Source: Gibbula magus (lineage: Eukaryota; Mollusca; Gastropoda; Trochida; Trochidae). Taken from it: a stretch of 64,000 nt of DNA. The notes under the pieces are model-generated. The model was not told the origin of the DNA, ran no database searches, and saw only the letters and a list, made by a program, of their open reading frames with translations. The stretch spans positions 43,194,448 through 43,258,447 of the forward strand of contig OW388296.1 of the NCBI GenBank assembly GCA_936450465.1, read 5' to 3'. Position numbers and translations under genes: made by a program. Below are positions 33,164 to 45,089 of this stretch, in pieces (the first letter of the stretch is position 1; each line of letters starts with the position of its first letter).

Positions 33164-34678
33164 CACAAAGATGACTTTTCCAGCCCCACATAAGTGGTAG
33201 GATTAATTTAAACCGTATAATTCTAAGTTGTGTTTCTGTGGATAAATGGTGATGAAATAGTAGAAATTTACAACACACATAACGAAAAAGTTCAATCAGC
33301 TAACAGATTGAGTTCTCACATATCGCCAAAGACTGTTTAGGACGGACTTGGTATTTGGTAATTTTTAAGCTTAAAATCAATCTCCTACATGGCTAATGAA
33401 AAAGAAGCTGGGCTAGTAGCAGCGTAGAAAACTCCAGCCTACCCGACCGCCCGAGACGGTCTTTTTTCCAGTCGGACAGTGACATTTCAAAAGCAGCCTG
33501 TCCGGTGGTCGGGTAGATGTTTTAGTCTTTTACTACATATTTTTCAAAATAGCAGGCAGGGTAATATTTCGTTAGTCTGAGGTGTAATGGTATTGTAAAA
33601 CAATAAGTCCAAATTACGATAACTAGCGTAACTGAACGCTTAATATAAACTCTTTGCACTGCCTTTAATCTACTGATTACAAAGCGATACCTATAGCAGA
33701 CAGCGAATGTCTAGCTTGCTTGTAAAATGAAAAGTCTGTCGCAAAATATAAACATTTATTTCCTTTCAACATTCTAGATCTAACTCAAAGGCACTTTGCT
33801 GAATGCATATTTTATGTTCTTTATTAACTTGACAAATCCATGAACAATGTATTAAAAACCAAAGTCATCGTTTGAAAGGCATATATGGGCAATGTTTGTA
33901 GAATGTGTCGTGTTTGTGAATCCATTTCAGGAAATATGAGGATACAAATAAATATTAGTTAACTTGGATATATCAGCATACTATCAATTGTAATTTATAT
34001 CATTATATTTTTAAAATGGCTCATCAATGTCAAGAAATAATTAATTGCGTCGATGGGCGACTACTGGTGTAATTAATGTAATCGGAAATTCGTATAATTG
34101 TCGACCAGATGTCATGTCATGTTAGCCGATATTATACATACACTAATAAAAAAATGTTTCAAAGAAAGACATGATGATATATTATAAAATGAAACTTTGG
34201 CTGACATTTAGTAAATTGGCCAGATGTTGATTAGTGAAATACGAGAAACATATTCAGCCAAATGTATAACAAATGTTTGGTACTTGCAGTAAGTTCTATG
34301 TGACTGTTGAAAATCGGACAGGTAGGTATTCTTCCGGACTGGTAATTTATTTCGGGTACCAGTCCGGTTGTTTCACTGGCTTAGATTTTCGTGAGTTTTC
34401 GACACTGCAAGTAGAGTGTAAAAACTGGTAGTCCGAAGGACTAGTTAAAATTTGAGGTGAAATGACCATTGAGATGTATTTGGCTAGCGAGAATAAGTCT
34501 GGACTAGTACTTTTAGAAATGCACTAGTCCGAATGGCTACCGCATTGAAAAGGTTAATTTCGACCCCTGTTAGATAAAGCTCTTTTGCTAAAATAGGTGA
34601 AGTGTATTTATTAATTTTAACAAGAGTTTGTTGTCAACATTGATCTGTGGCATAAGTGTCGGAAAACCAATCACTTGA
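33164..34678. other. region upstream of the KDZ relic
   Basis: No gene is supported. At 33439-33516 CTACCCGACC and GGTCGGGTAG are inverted, with a second inner pair GTCGGACAG/CTGTCCGG, giving a possible branched hairpin. Related TCCGGACTGG/CCAGTCCGG words occur at 34340-34380. These may be decayed ends of an element. Confidence 0.4.
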
Positions 34679-35810
34679 CCCAGCAAACATGACTGTAATG
34701 GGCCAGTACTGGCTTGGTATACGTACTGGCTGGTAAAGTTGATAAAGGCATACTGGCTAACGGTAAAGAACCAGTACTGGCCCAGAACCGTTTTAACTGA
34801 ATTGGCCCAGTTCAGGTTAAATTGTACTTGCCCAGTGCTGGCAATACGGTACTGGCCCTGTACTGGCCCAGTTAAGGCATATCATTTCCTGTCGAAATGC
34901 ATTATGGGATATTTACAAAGAGCCAGTACTGGGCCGGTACAGGCCCAGTACAGATTATATTAGGTGTATATACTGACCCGGTACTGGCCCAGTACTGGCC
35001 CAATTCAGGTATGACACTTCCTGTTAGGGAATTATGGGTAGTATTTCAAATAGTCGTCTGCTTCAGAGAGACAAGAAGAGAAGACAACGATTTGGTATCC
35101 TTTGAATGTAAGTTCAATTCCTGAGTTAAGTTATATTTATAAACCTTTGATTCATTCTATATTACTATCTATCTCTGGTGTGTTTTACATTAACAATTGC
35201 TGCTGTATTTATTAATATCATTAGGAAATCTAAGTATGAAAATAATCACAAGGTGCTTTTGTATCATTGTCTTTGTTGTGCATAGGCCTACTTGTTAAAA
35301 ATACATTCTGGCGTGTTTTCAAATAACATATATTTGATTTCATATTTTACAATATTGACATTATGAAAAAAATACAAACAATATTTAAGTTTCATTATAA
35401 AAATACAAATTCAAAATCAATAAAAAAAACTGGAAGATTTCAAACTGATATGATTAATATGGTTTACTTTAAGAAAAGTAACAATTTAGAAAATGAAAGA
35501 GAAAATGATAATAGCTAAATCAACCTTCATTTATCAGTTCATTTAAATATTGAAAATTTACGGTAAACACAATATATTTAATGTACCGGAACAGTAAAGG
35601 CTAACCTGAATTGGGCCAGTACAGGGAATGGTATCGTTTTAGTACTGGCGGGATACTGGCCCAGTACCGTTTGCCAGTACTTGCCCAGTACCACGCCAGT
35701 GTGCAAGTTGGTACAGGGCCAGTACCGGATGCCTGAATTGGGCCAGTACCGGATGCCTGTATCAGCCACTACTGGCCCAGTACTGGCCCAGTACGGTCAT
35801 GTTTGTTAGG
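34679..35810. mobile_element. inverted-repeat element built of CCAGTACTGG palindromes
   Basis: The ends are inverted: CAAACATGAC-TGTAATGGGCC at left against its counterpart CGGTCATGTTTG at right. Next to each end lies a ~230-330 bp block in which the palindrome CCAGTACTGG and near variants, often as GGCCCAGTACTGGCC, recurs many times. The central ~550 bp is ordinary AT-rich sequence. No protein is encoded; the apparent ORFs are translations of the repeat. Confidence 0.85.
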
Positions 35811-36264
35811 GAGGTTACCAAATGCCAATGGCAATAAAAAAAATATTGGTAGTATCATAAATTAAGTCTACCCTAAGGCTAACAATTTTAAATTTAAAAA
35901 AAAATCTGTGGTAGTCATAACATTGGAAATATTAGGTACAATCAAAACCTGCCTGCGTACATTTAGCCTCTAGTTTCTTATGGAAATATGTCAAAGAAAT
36001 TTCGGTGTCACTGTCACTGGACTCATGATACCGGTAAATGCCTTTGGTCTTGTTACAAGAGCCGGGCCTGTAATAGGGATCAAATGTCTGTGCGAAGGGG
36101 TGCACCTCTGGAAGCGCCTTTGAGGTGTATGACACATAATTGCACTCGTCCGGTGGCCTATGAATTGATACTTTCGACTGCTGCTGCCACTTGACCGACA
36201 ACAGAAAAAGACTAATGACATGTACAGTACCTGGCCAAACGTGAGTCATCAAAACTGAAATTCC

Positions 36265-36560
36265 CATAGACTTTCATGTTAATTAACCGTTGCGAGAATA
36301 ATTTACATTAATTCATTATTGGCGTAATTGCTTACAAAAGTTATCTACAAGTTGAGAAATCATCTCAGCTACATATCAATAATTTCCATTATATATTCGG
36401 ATGACAATAAAGAAAACTGCAGTTATTTAAACAAAAAAAGTCAGAAAATAACGGCATATACTTATCATGGCGGTCTGTATAAAAAGCTGTACATGTGTCG
36501 CTTAATGAGTTGTCATTCAAAAACTAATCGACGGAAATATATAAGGTTATTATGATTTTA
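36265..36560. repeat. diverged MITE-like repeat, copy 1
   Basis: Shares TGCGAGAATAAT and an ATCATCTCAGCTACA/ATTCAAAAACTAATCG arrangement with 38065-38400, partly inverted. Strongly decayed. Confidence 0.45.
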
Positions 36561-38064
36561 TAGCAGAGATAAAAATTATTCTTCCAATGGCTAAATAACT
36601 TATGATCGTAATTATTATATGTTCATTCGTATGCAAATTACGTAATGAAACATGTACTGTTCGTAAATTCCACATATGTCTAAATGATACGACAATTAAC
36701 ATATTAATACAAGTCAAAACTTTTTATTTTGAGTAAGGTTAGAACATAAATAACCAAAGGATGCTGGAAATAATTGTCTTATTGATGTAATAGTTATTAG
36801 GAAAGCACAACGACGGCCATAAACGTGTGTACATCCGTGTCATAGCGACCGCCATTTTGCAGAGTGCAAGAAGCTAGCGTCTATGGATTGCCGATATTTG
36901 ATTGCCTTAACAAATCACAGCGATTATGAAGAGGCGTAACTTATAAAAGACATGGAAGGTTAGGTAACTTACTGTCTTTGCTTCTTTTTCGTAGCGATGT
37001 CATTCGATAAAAAGGCACTTTTCGACTCTGTGTTGAGACAGTATCACGATTTCTGTGATCGCTTTAAATTTGGCAACCGTTTGAATGAGTTTCCGTGATC
37101 GATTTATGTTACGTGCTAGCAATATAGTTGTTAAAACTATTATCTAAACATGTCCAAGGATGGAGAGTTAACAAAGGAAAAATGTTCCGTCAATTGATTT
37201 GATTGATTCCAAGCATAGGGTATGTTTCGTAATTACTCCGTTGGTAGTACATTTCAACAGTAAACCTATAACTTCCAATATGGCGGCCACTATAACTTTC
37301 TTTGAAGTAAGGTTTTGAAAAAATACTATAACTCAGTCGAAAATGATCCAATGACAGTGATGTTGGTACCAAATTAATGCTAAATATATTTTCAATGACA
37401 GTGCTCACATTATACATTAAATCATACATTAATTAAATATATATTTTACTCTAAATAGGGTATGTCATAGAATGTACATTTATGTACACCTTGGCACCTC
37501 AACAGCATTTCGTTTAGCACATATGTGTACAGATTGGCAGCGAGGGAGTTAAGCCTATGGGATTTCAGCTTTGATGACTCACTTTTGGCCTGATCCTGTA
37601 CATGTTTTTTTTAATGCTATTCACCCTTGTATACGAAAAAGTCTTTTCAATCCACAAAAAAAGTTTAATCTATGACAAACTGTGGTTACAATTTAATACT
37701 CACATAGGGCATATCCTTGTAGAACGATGAACGTTTGTTTCGCTAAGATTCTCGGTTGATCTTGCACCATTAGCGCGCAAATTGGTAACGAGAACCGGAA
37801 GTGTCAAATTTCAAAATAATGGTAATTTGGAATTGGTCTTAAGAGGAAGCGGAATTGGATTTCGACTAAGCAGAAACTGAAAATTTCTCTGAAAAAACTC
37901 ATTCGCACCCTTCATTGAACGTGACTGATAAATTTGACTAGAAATAGCAATATTCAGATTATATGAAAAAGGTTCGTCATGTTTTTTAAAAAACAAAACA
38001 TACACACAGCGGGAGGCCATATAGTAATATTAGTAGGCTACCTGTAGGTGACGTTATTCCAATA
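36561..38064. other. non-coding stretch
   Basis: AT-rich sequence without a recognised gene or repeat. Confidence 0.35.
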
Positions 38065-38400
38065 AAGTTACATGTTAACTAGCTGCTGCGAGAATAATGT
38101 TCATAAATTAAATAAAAGTCCCGTTGCCGTCATATTTTACAGACAGATTGTTAATCATCTCATCTACAGGCTCATAATTACATGTACCTTTCATCAATCA
38201 GTTGATTAGTTTTTGAATGAAACTTGTTTAACCATCGTATGTACATGTACAACGTGTGATTCCAATGTCCCATTGTTAAATCTAATCGGTATATGTAGTA
38301 TATAGATGTGTTTTTTGATAAGAGGAAGAACTTTCTTAATAATTGTCCGAAAATATTTAGAAATTTGTGTCTGTAGCTGAGATGATTTCCTATAGTTGAG
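38065..38400. repeat. diverged MITE-like repeat, copy 2
   Basis: AATCATCTCATCTACAG near 38153 is inverted as CTGTAGCTGAGATGATT near 38370, giving inner terminal repeats. Related to 36265-36560. Confidence 0.45.
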
Positions 38401-38599
38401 TAAATATTTCAGAACTAGAAGAGCGTTTGCGGGACACCGCGAAAGCAGAGCAGCTCCGAAACTTAGGGTTTCGCCTTTCCCTGTTCCGCCTTCTTGTCAG
38501 CATCAATAAAATGGGAATTCTTTTTTTATAATTTCTTTTTTCATTATTTGAGTTATTACTAATCATCACTGGGGTCACTTTTCACAAGTTTGTTCTTAA

Positions 38600-39770
38600 A
38601 ACCTATTTCTTATTTCAAAATTTGATCAAAGGATTAACGTGGCCTTAACCAATATCTCATGAACTTGACCTTTGACCTTGAAGGTCACAACATCAATGAA
38701 CACTTTTCATAGCGTATAACAAACATGCATTGACTCAAAGTGTTCACAGTTAAAATATGGCATATTCACAAAAGCATGCTTAAGTTTTGACCTCACTGTG
38801 ACCGTGACCTTTGACAGATTTTAGCGAAAACGTTTTTAAATCTTAGTCTTTCTCCATAGTTCATATATACCAAATAAGAGCCTAATAGCACAAACAAAAG
38901 TTTGAAGTTATCATGTTTACAAGGATTGTTGTAGTGATTTCAGAACTCATGACTTTGACCTTTGACCTTGGATGTGAACATGTCAAAATCATTCACCAGG
39001 TGTATAAGAAAGACATTTAGCTATCTATATGAGGTGTTAATATCTTCATGGAAAAAAGTTACTTAGGGTTATCTCGTGACCTTTACCTTTAAAATTCAAG
39101 GTCACACAATCAGTGATCACTTTTCATTGTGTATCACAATCATGTAATGATTCAAAATGTTAATAGTTGAAATAAGACATTTTCGCAAAAGCATGCTTAA
39201 GTTGTGACCTTGCTATGACCTTGACCTTTGACGGATGTTAGCGAAAACCTTTTCAAATCTTGACCTTTCTCCATAATTGATATACACCAAATAAGAGCCT
39301 GATAGCACAAACTTTTTTCAAGTTATCGTGTTTACAAGGATTGTTTTTGAAATTTCAGAACTTGTGACCTTGACCTTTGACCTTTAACATGAACATGTCA
39401 AAATAATTCCCCAGGGACAAAGGTAAGAAATTATGTATATGATGTGTTGATACCTCCTTGGAAAGAAGTTATTTAGTGATTTCAGAACTGGTGACCATGA
39501 CCCTATCTCGTGACCTTGACCTTTAAAAAACAAGGTCACACAATCAGTGATCACTTTTCCATTGTGTATCACAATCATGTAATGATTCAAAGTGTTAATA
39601 GTTGAAACTAGGATTGCCACAGGCAATACTTAGGCCTTCAAGACTTCTGCTTGACCTAGAACTCCATATTTGACTTAGGGTTATACATCTGTTTCTCTGC
39701 TTTAAAATGAGCTATCTCTATCTTCAGTAGTTTTTAGAGATTTCAGAACTCGTGACCTTGACCCTGAGAA
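38600..39770 (+). repeat. ~415-bp tandem repeat rich in TGACCTTTGACCTTG
   Basis: AAAAGCATGCTTAAGTT recurs about 416 bp apart (near 38770 and 39187), and GTGACCTTGACCTTTGACC-type words recur throughout, about three units. Non-coding. Confidence 0.8.
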
Positions 39771-40194
39771 ATTCTTCTGGATTCTCGTCAGGGGTTTCCT
39801 CGATACCATTAAAGAGGAGATTTATATTTCTGTCATGTAGGTCTTTCATTATGTGATCTATTTTAATATTGCCAATGTCGAGCTCGATGTCTGCCTTCAA
39901 ACGTTTGTTCTGTTCATTGATGTCATTAATTTGGTCACTATTGAATTCAGAGTTAGTTTCTATTCCATCAACACGAGTCGTTAGAGTTGCCACGTCACCT
40001 CCGATGTTGTCAATGGCCAACTGTAGTCGGTCAGTCACTGCGTCGATTTTACCTGCAACCCCTGCAACCCCACGGGATAGCATAGTTAGTATGCGGCCCG
40101 CTGTGTGAGGTAGAGCATTCGGACGACAGAGGTTTCGGTCTACCTCACTCCATGATCGACCTTCACCTTTTTCTTTGACCTTCACCTTTTCCAT
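39724..40194 (-). pseudogene. LINE ORF1-like protein, 3'-truncated
   Basis: 156-codon frame beginning MEKVKVKEKGEGRSW. Residues ~50-115 are heptad-rich (VAGKIDAVTDRLQLAIDNI, then LTTRVDGIE and NEQNKRLKADIELDI), a coiled coil. They are followed by DRNINLLFNGIEETPDENP, the opening strand of the RRM-like domain of L1-type ORF1 proteins. The protein then stops at the border with the 415-bp repeat, so the RRM and C-terminal domains are missing. It would be a nucleic-acid chaperone if complete. The upstream 40190-40220 region repeats CCTTCACCTTTTTC. Confidence 0.68.
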
Positions 40195-40224
40195 CGACCT
40201 TCACCTTTTTCTCCTACTTCAATA

Positions 40225-40780
40225 AAAGCCCAATCCTTATTCACACTGCTTTAAACGTCCACGTATAACCTTACGAGTTACACTTCAATGCTTTCGACTG
40301 ATTGCCTTCCACATTCCACAGATCAGCTCCGACGTACCTTGATATATCATATTACGTTAGTAATACGTAGTTAATGTTAAACAATAGGGACTGACTATTT
40401 GTCTCTGTTTGATCTGAATTCACTATGGTGATTTCGTGAGGTATTGTTTAATGCCGCAATTCACAATGGTCGACAGTTTCAATTATCAGAGCGAGGCATG
40501 TACATGTACATGTACAATGCAATCAATATATGTGTTTACGAACATTATGCGTAACGGTAAGGTGATACATACACAAGCGTTCGTGATGAGTTTAATAGTG
40601 ATAGAATCAAACTGTATAGATGTTACCTGATTAGTCAGTGAGACTTCAGTATGGTGACAAATTGTAGTTAGTCTGCACGGGATTACCGACAACATGTTTT
40701 AATAAGAAGAGACAAAAGTATTTACTCGTGTTTCAAATCGAGGATAGGAACTTGCAAGCAACTCAACTGTAAGTAACTTA
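40225..40780 (+). repeat. dispersed ~600-bp repeat, copy 2 (partner 2755-3390)
   Basis: Same ordered landmarks as copy 1, including GGGATTACCGA and ACATGTTTTAATAAG, ending near TGTAAGTAAC. Confidence 0.65.
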
Positions 40781-41235
40781 AGGATGTCCTGTTGAACTTC
40801 AAAATTGAAATATAAATGTGATTAAGTACAGATTTTTTCTCATCTTTATTAACTTCAGGATATTCTACATCATCTACATACTTTAAAAAAACAAATGAAA
40901 TAAAGAAAATGTGACTTTAGAACCTCTAAAAAGTGCTTAAACAGCATAAATGGCCTAAATTTGACTAAAAAAGGGAGTTTTCAGGTACAAAATGTTACCG
41001 TAAGCGAGTTCGATTTCTGGGTCCGATCTCTCCTTAAAGGAAAACATGATTGTAGCTGTTTTATGGCAACCACTGAGAACACGACAGTGTATCAAATTTC
41101 ATGGAAATAAGTTCATTATCGACATTAAGAAGAATTTATTTTAAGATATGAATGCAAATAAAAACAAAACGTCTATTAATCAACAAATTTGGTTTTCCTT
41201 TTAAAATGCCCAATATCTATTAGACAACAACATTA

Positions 41236-41611
41236 TCATAGGTTGGGATTTCCTTTAAACTTCGGTCCAAGTCTGGCGTCCATACGAGAAGACACCATGT
41301 CTTTGACAGAACCCAGGATGGACTCCATCAGTCCCTTGGGGTCGGATGCAGTGGAGGAAGAACGGCTGTGCTTCTTCTTCTTCTTGCTCCTGCCCGACTT
41401 GGACCGCCGACGCTCCGACGATGAGCAAATCCGAGAACGTTCGCGGACCGGCGACAACTGCATATCCTCCGACACGATAGGCGGGTCTTGAACTCAAAAT
41501 GTCGAACTGCGTTGCATCCTCGTCTATAGTGAGACCCGACAACGAGCGATCTGGAGAATCAGGCGAGAGAGGCAAGCACTCTGCGCAGCAGTAGGCCTGC
41601 AAGTCATACAA
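41236..41611 (-). other. unassigned Ser/Arg-rich ORF pair
   Basis: Two overlapping minus-strand frames. The first (from 41611) reads LQAYCCAECLPLSPDSPDRS then LTIDEDATQFDILSS. The second continues in a shifted frame with ERSRICSSSERRRSKSGRSK, a lysine run, and GLMESILGSVKDMVSSRMD to the stop at 41236. Higher GC than its surroundings and the acidic-then-basic layout suggest one frameshifted coding piece, perhaps a gag-like or exon fragment. Not recognised. Confidence 0.35.
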
Positions 41612-41649
41612 CGATGACTTCCTGAAAGTACTCCTCGAAAATCACAATA

Positions 41650-44420
41650 TGTAACTTTTTTGGGAATATGTCCAAATTGTGACGAAACTATCAACTTTTA
41701 TATGAAAATGATATGTTATGGAATTGTTAAACTAGTTATTCGAAATAGAGGGCAGTTAGTAACTTTGACATATGCTCATTAGTAACAGAGTTATGTCCCT
41801 TTGAAACTAGAACCGAAAAACGCTCTTGTTTGAATTGACCATGTTCAAGGACGGATTATTAAAATTCAAGGAAGAATTTTAAAATTCGGAGACAACAGCC
41901 CTCTTTACATTTTATTTATCTTCAAAATGAGCTATCACACATAGCTGTATGTATTGACGTGAATTAGGAGAAGAGATTTTTGAAGACACGTACCCTCAAA
42001 AGCGTGAAAGTGCACAACATTTTCTTCTTCTTTTTTAAAAAGCAAAAAATCAATTATTACGGCGGAAAGGAAAACCGATATCAGCCTAATTGATGGGGTA
42101 TGTTGCTATCCACATTTTGTTGAAAGCTTTGTGAAATTATATTACTTACTTTTCGAGCTTCTAAGATTTGAAGTTTCAACTTCAAGGGGAGATAAGTCAA
42201 GAAAAAGTCGAAAATACAAACTCGAGATGATTTAAATTGGATCACAGGCTACAATCCCTGTAAGAATCGGTTCAGCCGTTACTTCAGAACTCGTGTCACA
42301 AAATAAGTGCAAAAGGCCATATCATACAAATAATAATAGGTCTTTGAGACATACCTCTGGAAGATCTGATAATAATGATAAGGCCCTCCTCAACTCCAGG
42401 GAAGCTGGTTGTTATCTCACGGTAACATATTCTCTTTGTTCATACTTGACCTGAGTAGACAGATCAATTGTACGAGTTGATTGGAAGATAAGATATATAG
42501 ACAAACTCATCAACAAAGGACAAAACAGCAGGAAACAATGAGCATGGTTTATAAAAGAGATTATAAGTTGGCAGTGCAACAATACCGTAAACCAAGCAGT
42601 AAAATGAATAATCTAACTGTTAAAAATTACATAGTTCCAATAACATTATGTGTCTAAAGTATACTAGCACAGAGAAAATGTTATGTCCAAAACCTTTTTC
42701 TCCCAAAATGGTACCTTAGACATTAAACTTCCAGTTCCTTTTTTAACAATGATTGATGCCTACAACTATATGATCTGTGAGATTATTTAAGTTCAATCTG
42801 TTTATCAAACACTTCTTCTCGCTTTAGATAAACCAATACATGACCTATCTGTTCATTAAGACAAGTTTATTGAAATTAACAGTTTCGTGAGTGTGAGTGT
42901 GAAGGTGCATACTGTTAAAAAGTCAGTTAGTTATGTGTAACCATTTCACTTGAAATAATGACACTACATCACATTACAGCAACAAATATCAACTTTCATT
43001 TTCCACTATTTATGCACTGTAAAGTAAAAACATCCTCAGATGAGAATTAACTTTGTGTTATACTGGTTAACTCACAATACTAATCGAGCATCAAACTGGT
43101 CATTCGTTAATTTCAATTAATATTGGTCCATTTTACAATGGGTGAGCGCTTGGGCTTTCCCTACTCTTTTGTCTGACAACTGGGTCGTCTGATTTTCGGT
43201 CGTCTGCTTGTGGGCTATGACCAATGTCAGACCTTGTGGAATGACACTTGGCATGTGAATACATTAAAATGCCCACTCGGGAGAGGAATAACCGTACCAT
43301 GTACATCCGTTTTAGAACTCTCTGTAATGATTTAAGAATATTATCTAGCCATTGGTGACACTTATTTACCTTTTCCAGAGATAAGACAGACCTCAACTGT
43401 AGTTGAACAATTTTAATAAAAAAAATATAATATTTCTGTTCAATATCAATTTTACTGTATTAGGGAACCACCAATTTGACTTTTTAAACCAATTGAACAT
43501 GGGACATATAAAAATATAATTGCTGATAACTGTTTACAAATACATCATTTGTTTACAGTTAATATGTGAAATAGGATACCTTTCAAAAACTATGATTATG
43601 TCTAGACCAAAAGTAATCAGATTATGGGCTGTCGGACGGACCGCACGTTTCTCAAATTTGCCATCACCTTATTATTATTTTTTACAAAATTGAATTAATA
43701 ATGTTACTTAACAGTTCATTACACAACCCGATAACATTTATCCATCAAGACAGTTATAAGAATTCAAATAAAATGGTTCGAAAAATAAAACAACAGTGTT
43801 GTGGAAGGTAGTTGTGTAAGTCAAATGTGACAGTTCAGAGTAAACGTGGTTGACTATTCCATCATTAAACATATTTAAAACTCTACTAGATATCTACTTA
43901 GATATAGCTACATCCTTCAGATCACTTGAACTACCTCCAAGCAGCGATTTTAATGTGAACAACGTGTAACGGGCGCTCGATGGAAAATGAACGTGCATGG
44001 CTTTAGAAAAGCTAGCAATTCGTTTTAGAAATATTTGTATTGCTTCAGAAGTATAATGTAGCCAAGGGTAACACTTATCAACCTTTTTGTGAAATTACTT
44101 TAGTCCAGTAAGAACAACGTGCTACACTGCCTTTAATGCATAAAATGACATAGCAAATTCATTTACTTACTGAAAACAGAGGACTGCGAGACAAAATGTG
44201 ACTTTACCTACTCTTATAGAACTAAAACTACAACATGTTCATTATATTGTCTATATTCAATAGAGATCATGATTATATCTGTGTTTTGGCAATCCCTGAG
44301 ACCACCAAAGTGTATCATGTTATCAGAGAATAACTCAATGTTAAGTGTATATTGGTCATACATGTATGAAGACTCTTGACTATCTCTTTAAACACATGAA
44401 TGCGAATATATTCCACAAAA
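41650..44420. other. non-coding stretch
   Basis: AT-rich, with no recognised gene, RNA or repeat. ORFs here are short and featureless. Confidence 0.35.
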
Positions 44421-44426
44421 ACTAGT

Positions 44427-45086
44427 TATACCCCCACTACGACGTAGTCGGGGTATATCGGGCTCCGCGATGTCCGTCCGAAATCGTTTTTGGAGCATTT
44501 TTCAAAAACTGTATGACTTGCAAACTTTAAATTTGGTATGGAAGTAAAATATATGGTGCTGTTGTGCCGTTTATGGGTCTCGACGCCAAGGTTCAAATAT
44601 TGAAATTTTGACCAAAAACGGTCTGATTTTTGGACTTTGTCTCGTTTCCGGAGCAAATCTCAAAAATTGTTTGACTTTGAAACTTGAAATTAGGAACGGA
44701 AGTAACCCTTATGGTGCTGTTGAGCCTTTAAGGGGTCTCAACTCCAAGGTCCAAATCATTTTTGAAATTTTGACCAAAAACGGTCTGATTTTTGGACTTT
44801 GTCTCGTTTTCGAAGCATATCTCAAACATTGTTTGACTTGGAAACTTCAAATTTGGTTTGGAAGTAACCTATATGGTGCTGTTGTGCCTTTTGGGAGTCT
44901 CAACTCCAAGGTCCAAATAATGTTGCCTACCTACATGACATTGTTGTGCCTTTTATTGGTTTAAACTATTCAAAAGTAATTTCTAAAAAATATTTTCATT
45001 AAAAAAGATTTGACATGAATGACTAGATTATATTTTCGAATTTATTTATACTGTATGATGGCGATCAAACTACAGGCGGGGGTATA
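44427..45086. mobile_element. non-autonomous element with TATACCCCC ends and 162-bp repeats
   Basis: Left end TATACCCCCACTAC and right end GGGGGTATA are inverted. A short GTCCGTCCG follows the left end. Inside, GTCTGATTTTTGGACTTTG recurs 162 bp apart (44621, 44783) within ~2.7 tandem units. The 118-codon ORF across it is a translation of the repeat. Confidence 0.82.
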
Positions 45087-45089
45087 TGA

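Noticed and set aside
34739..35769. ORFs rich in GPVQAQY or YWPNSG
   Set aside because: They are translations of the CCAGTACTGG palindromes.
44426..44964. ORF with two LTKNGLIFGLCLV segments
   Set aside because: The duplication is the 162-bp DNA tandem repeat of a non-coding element.
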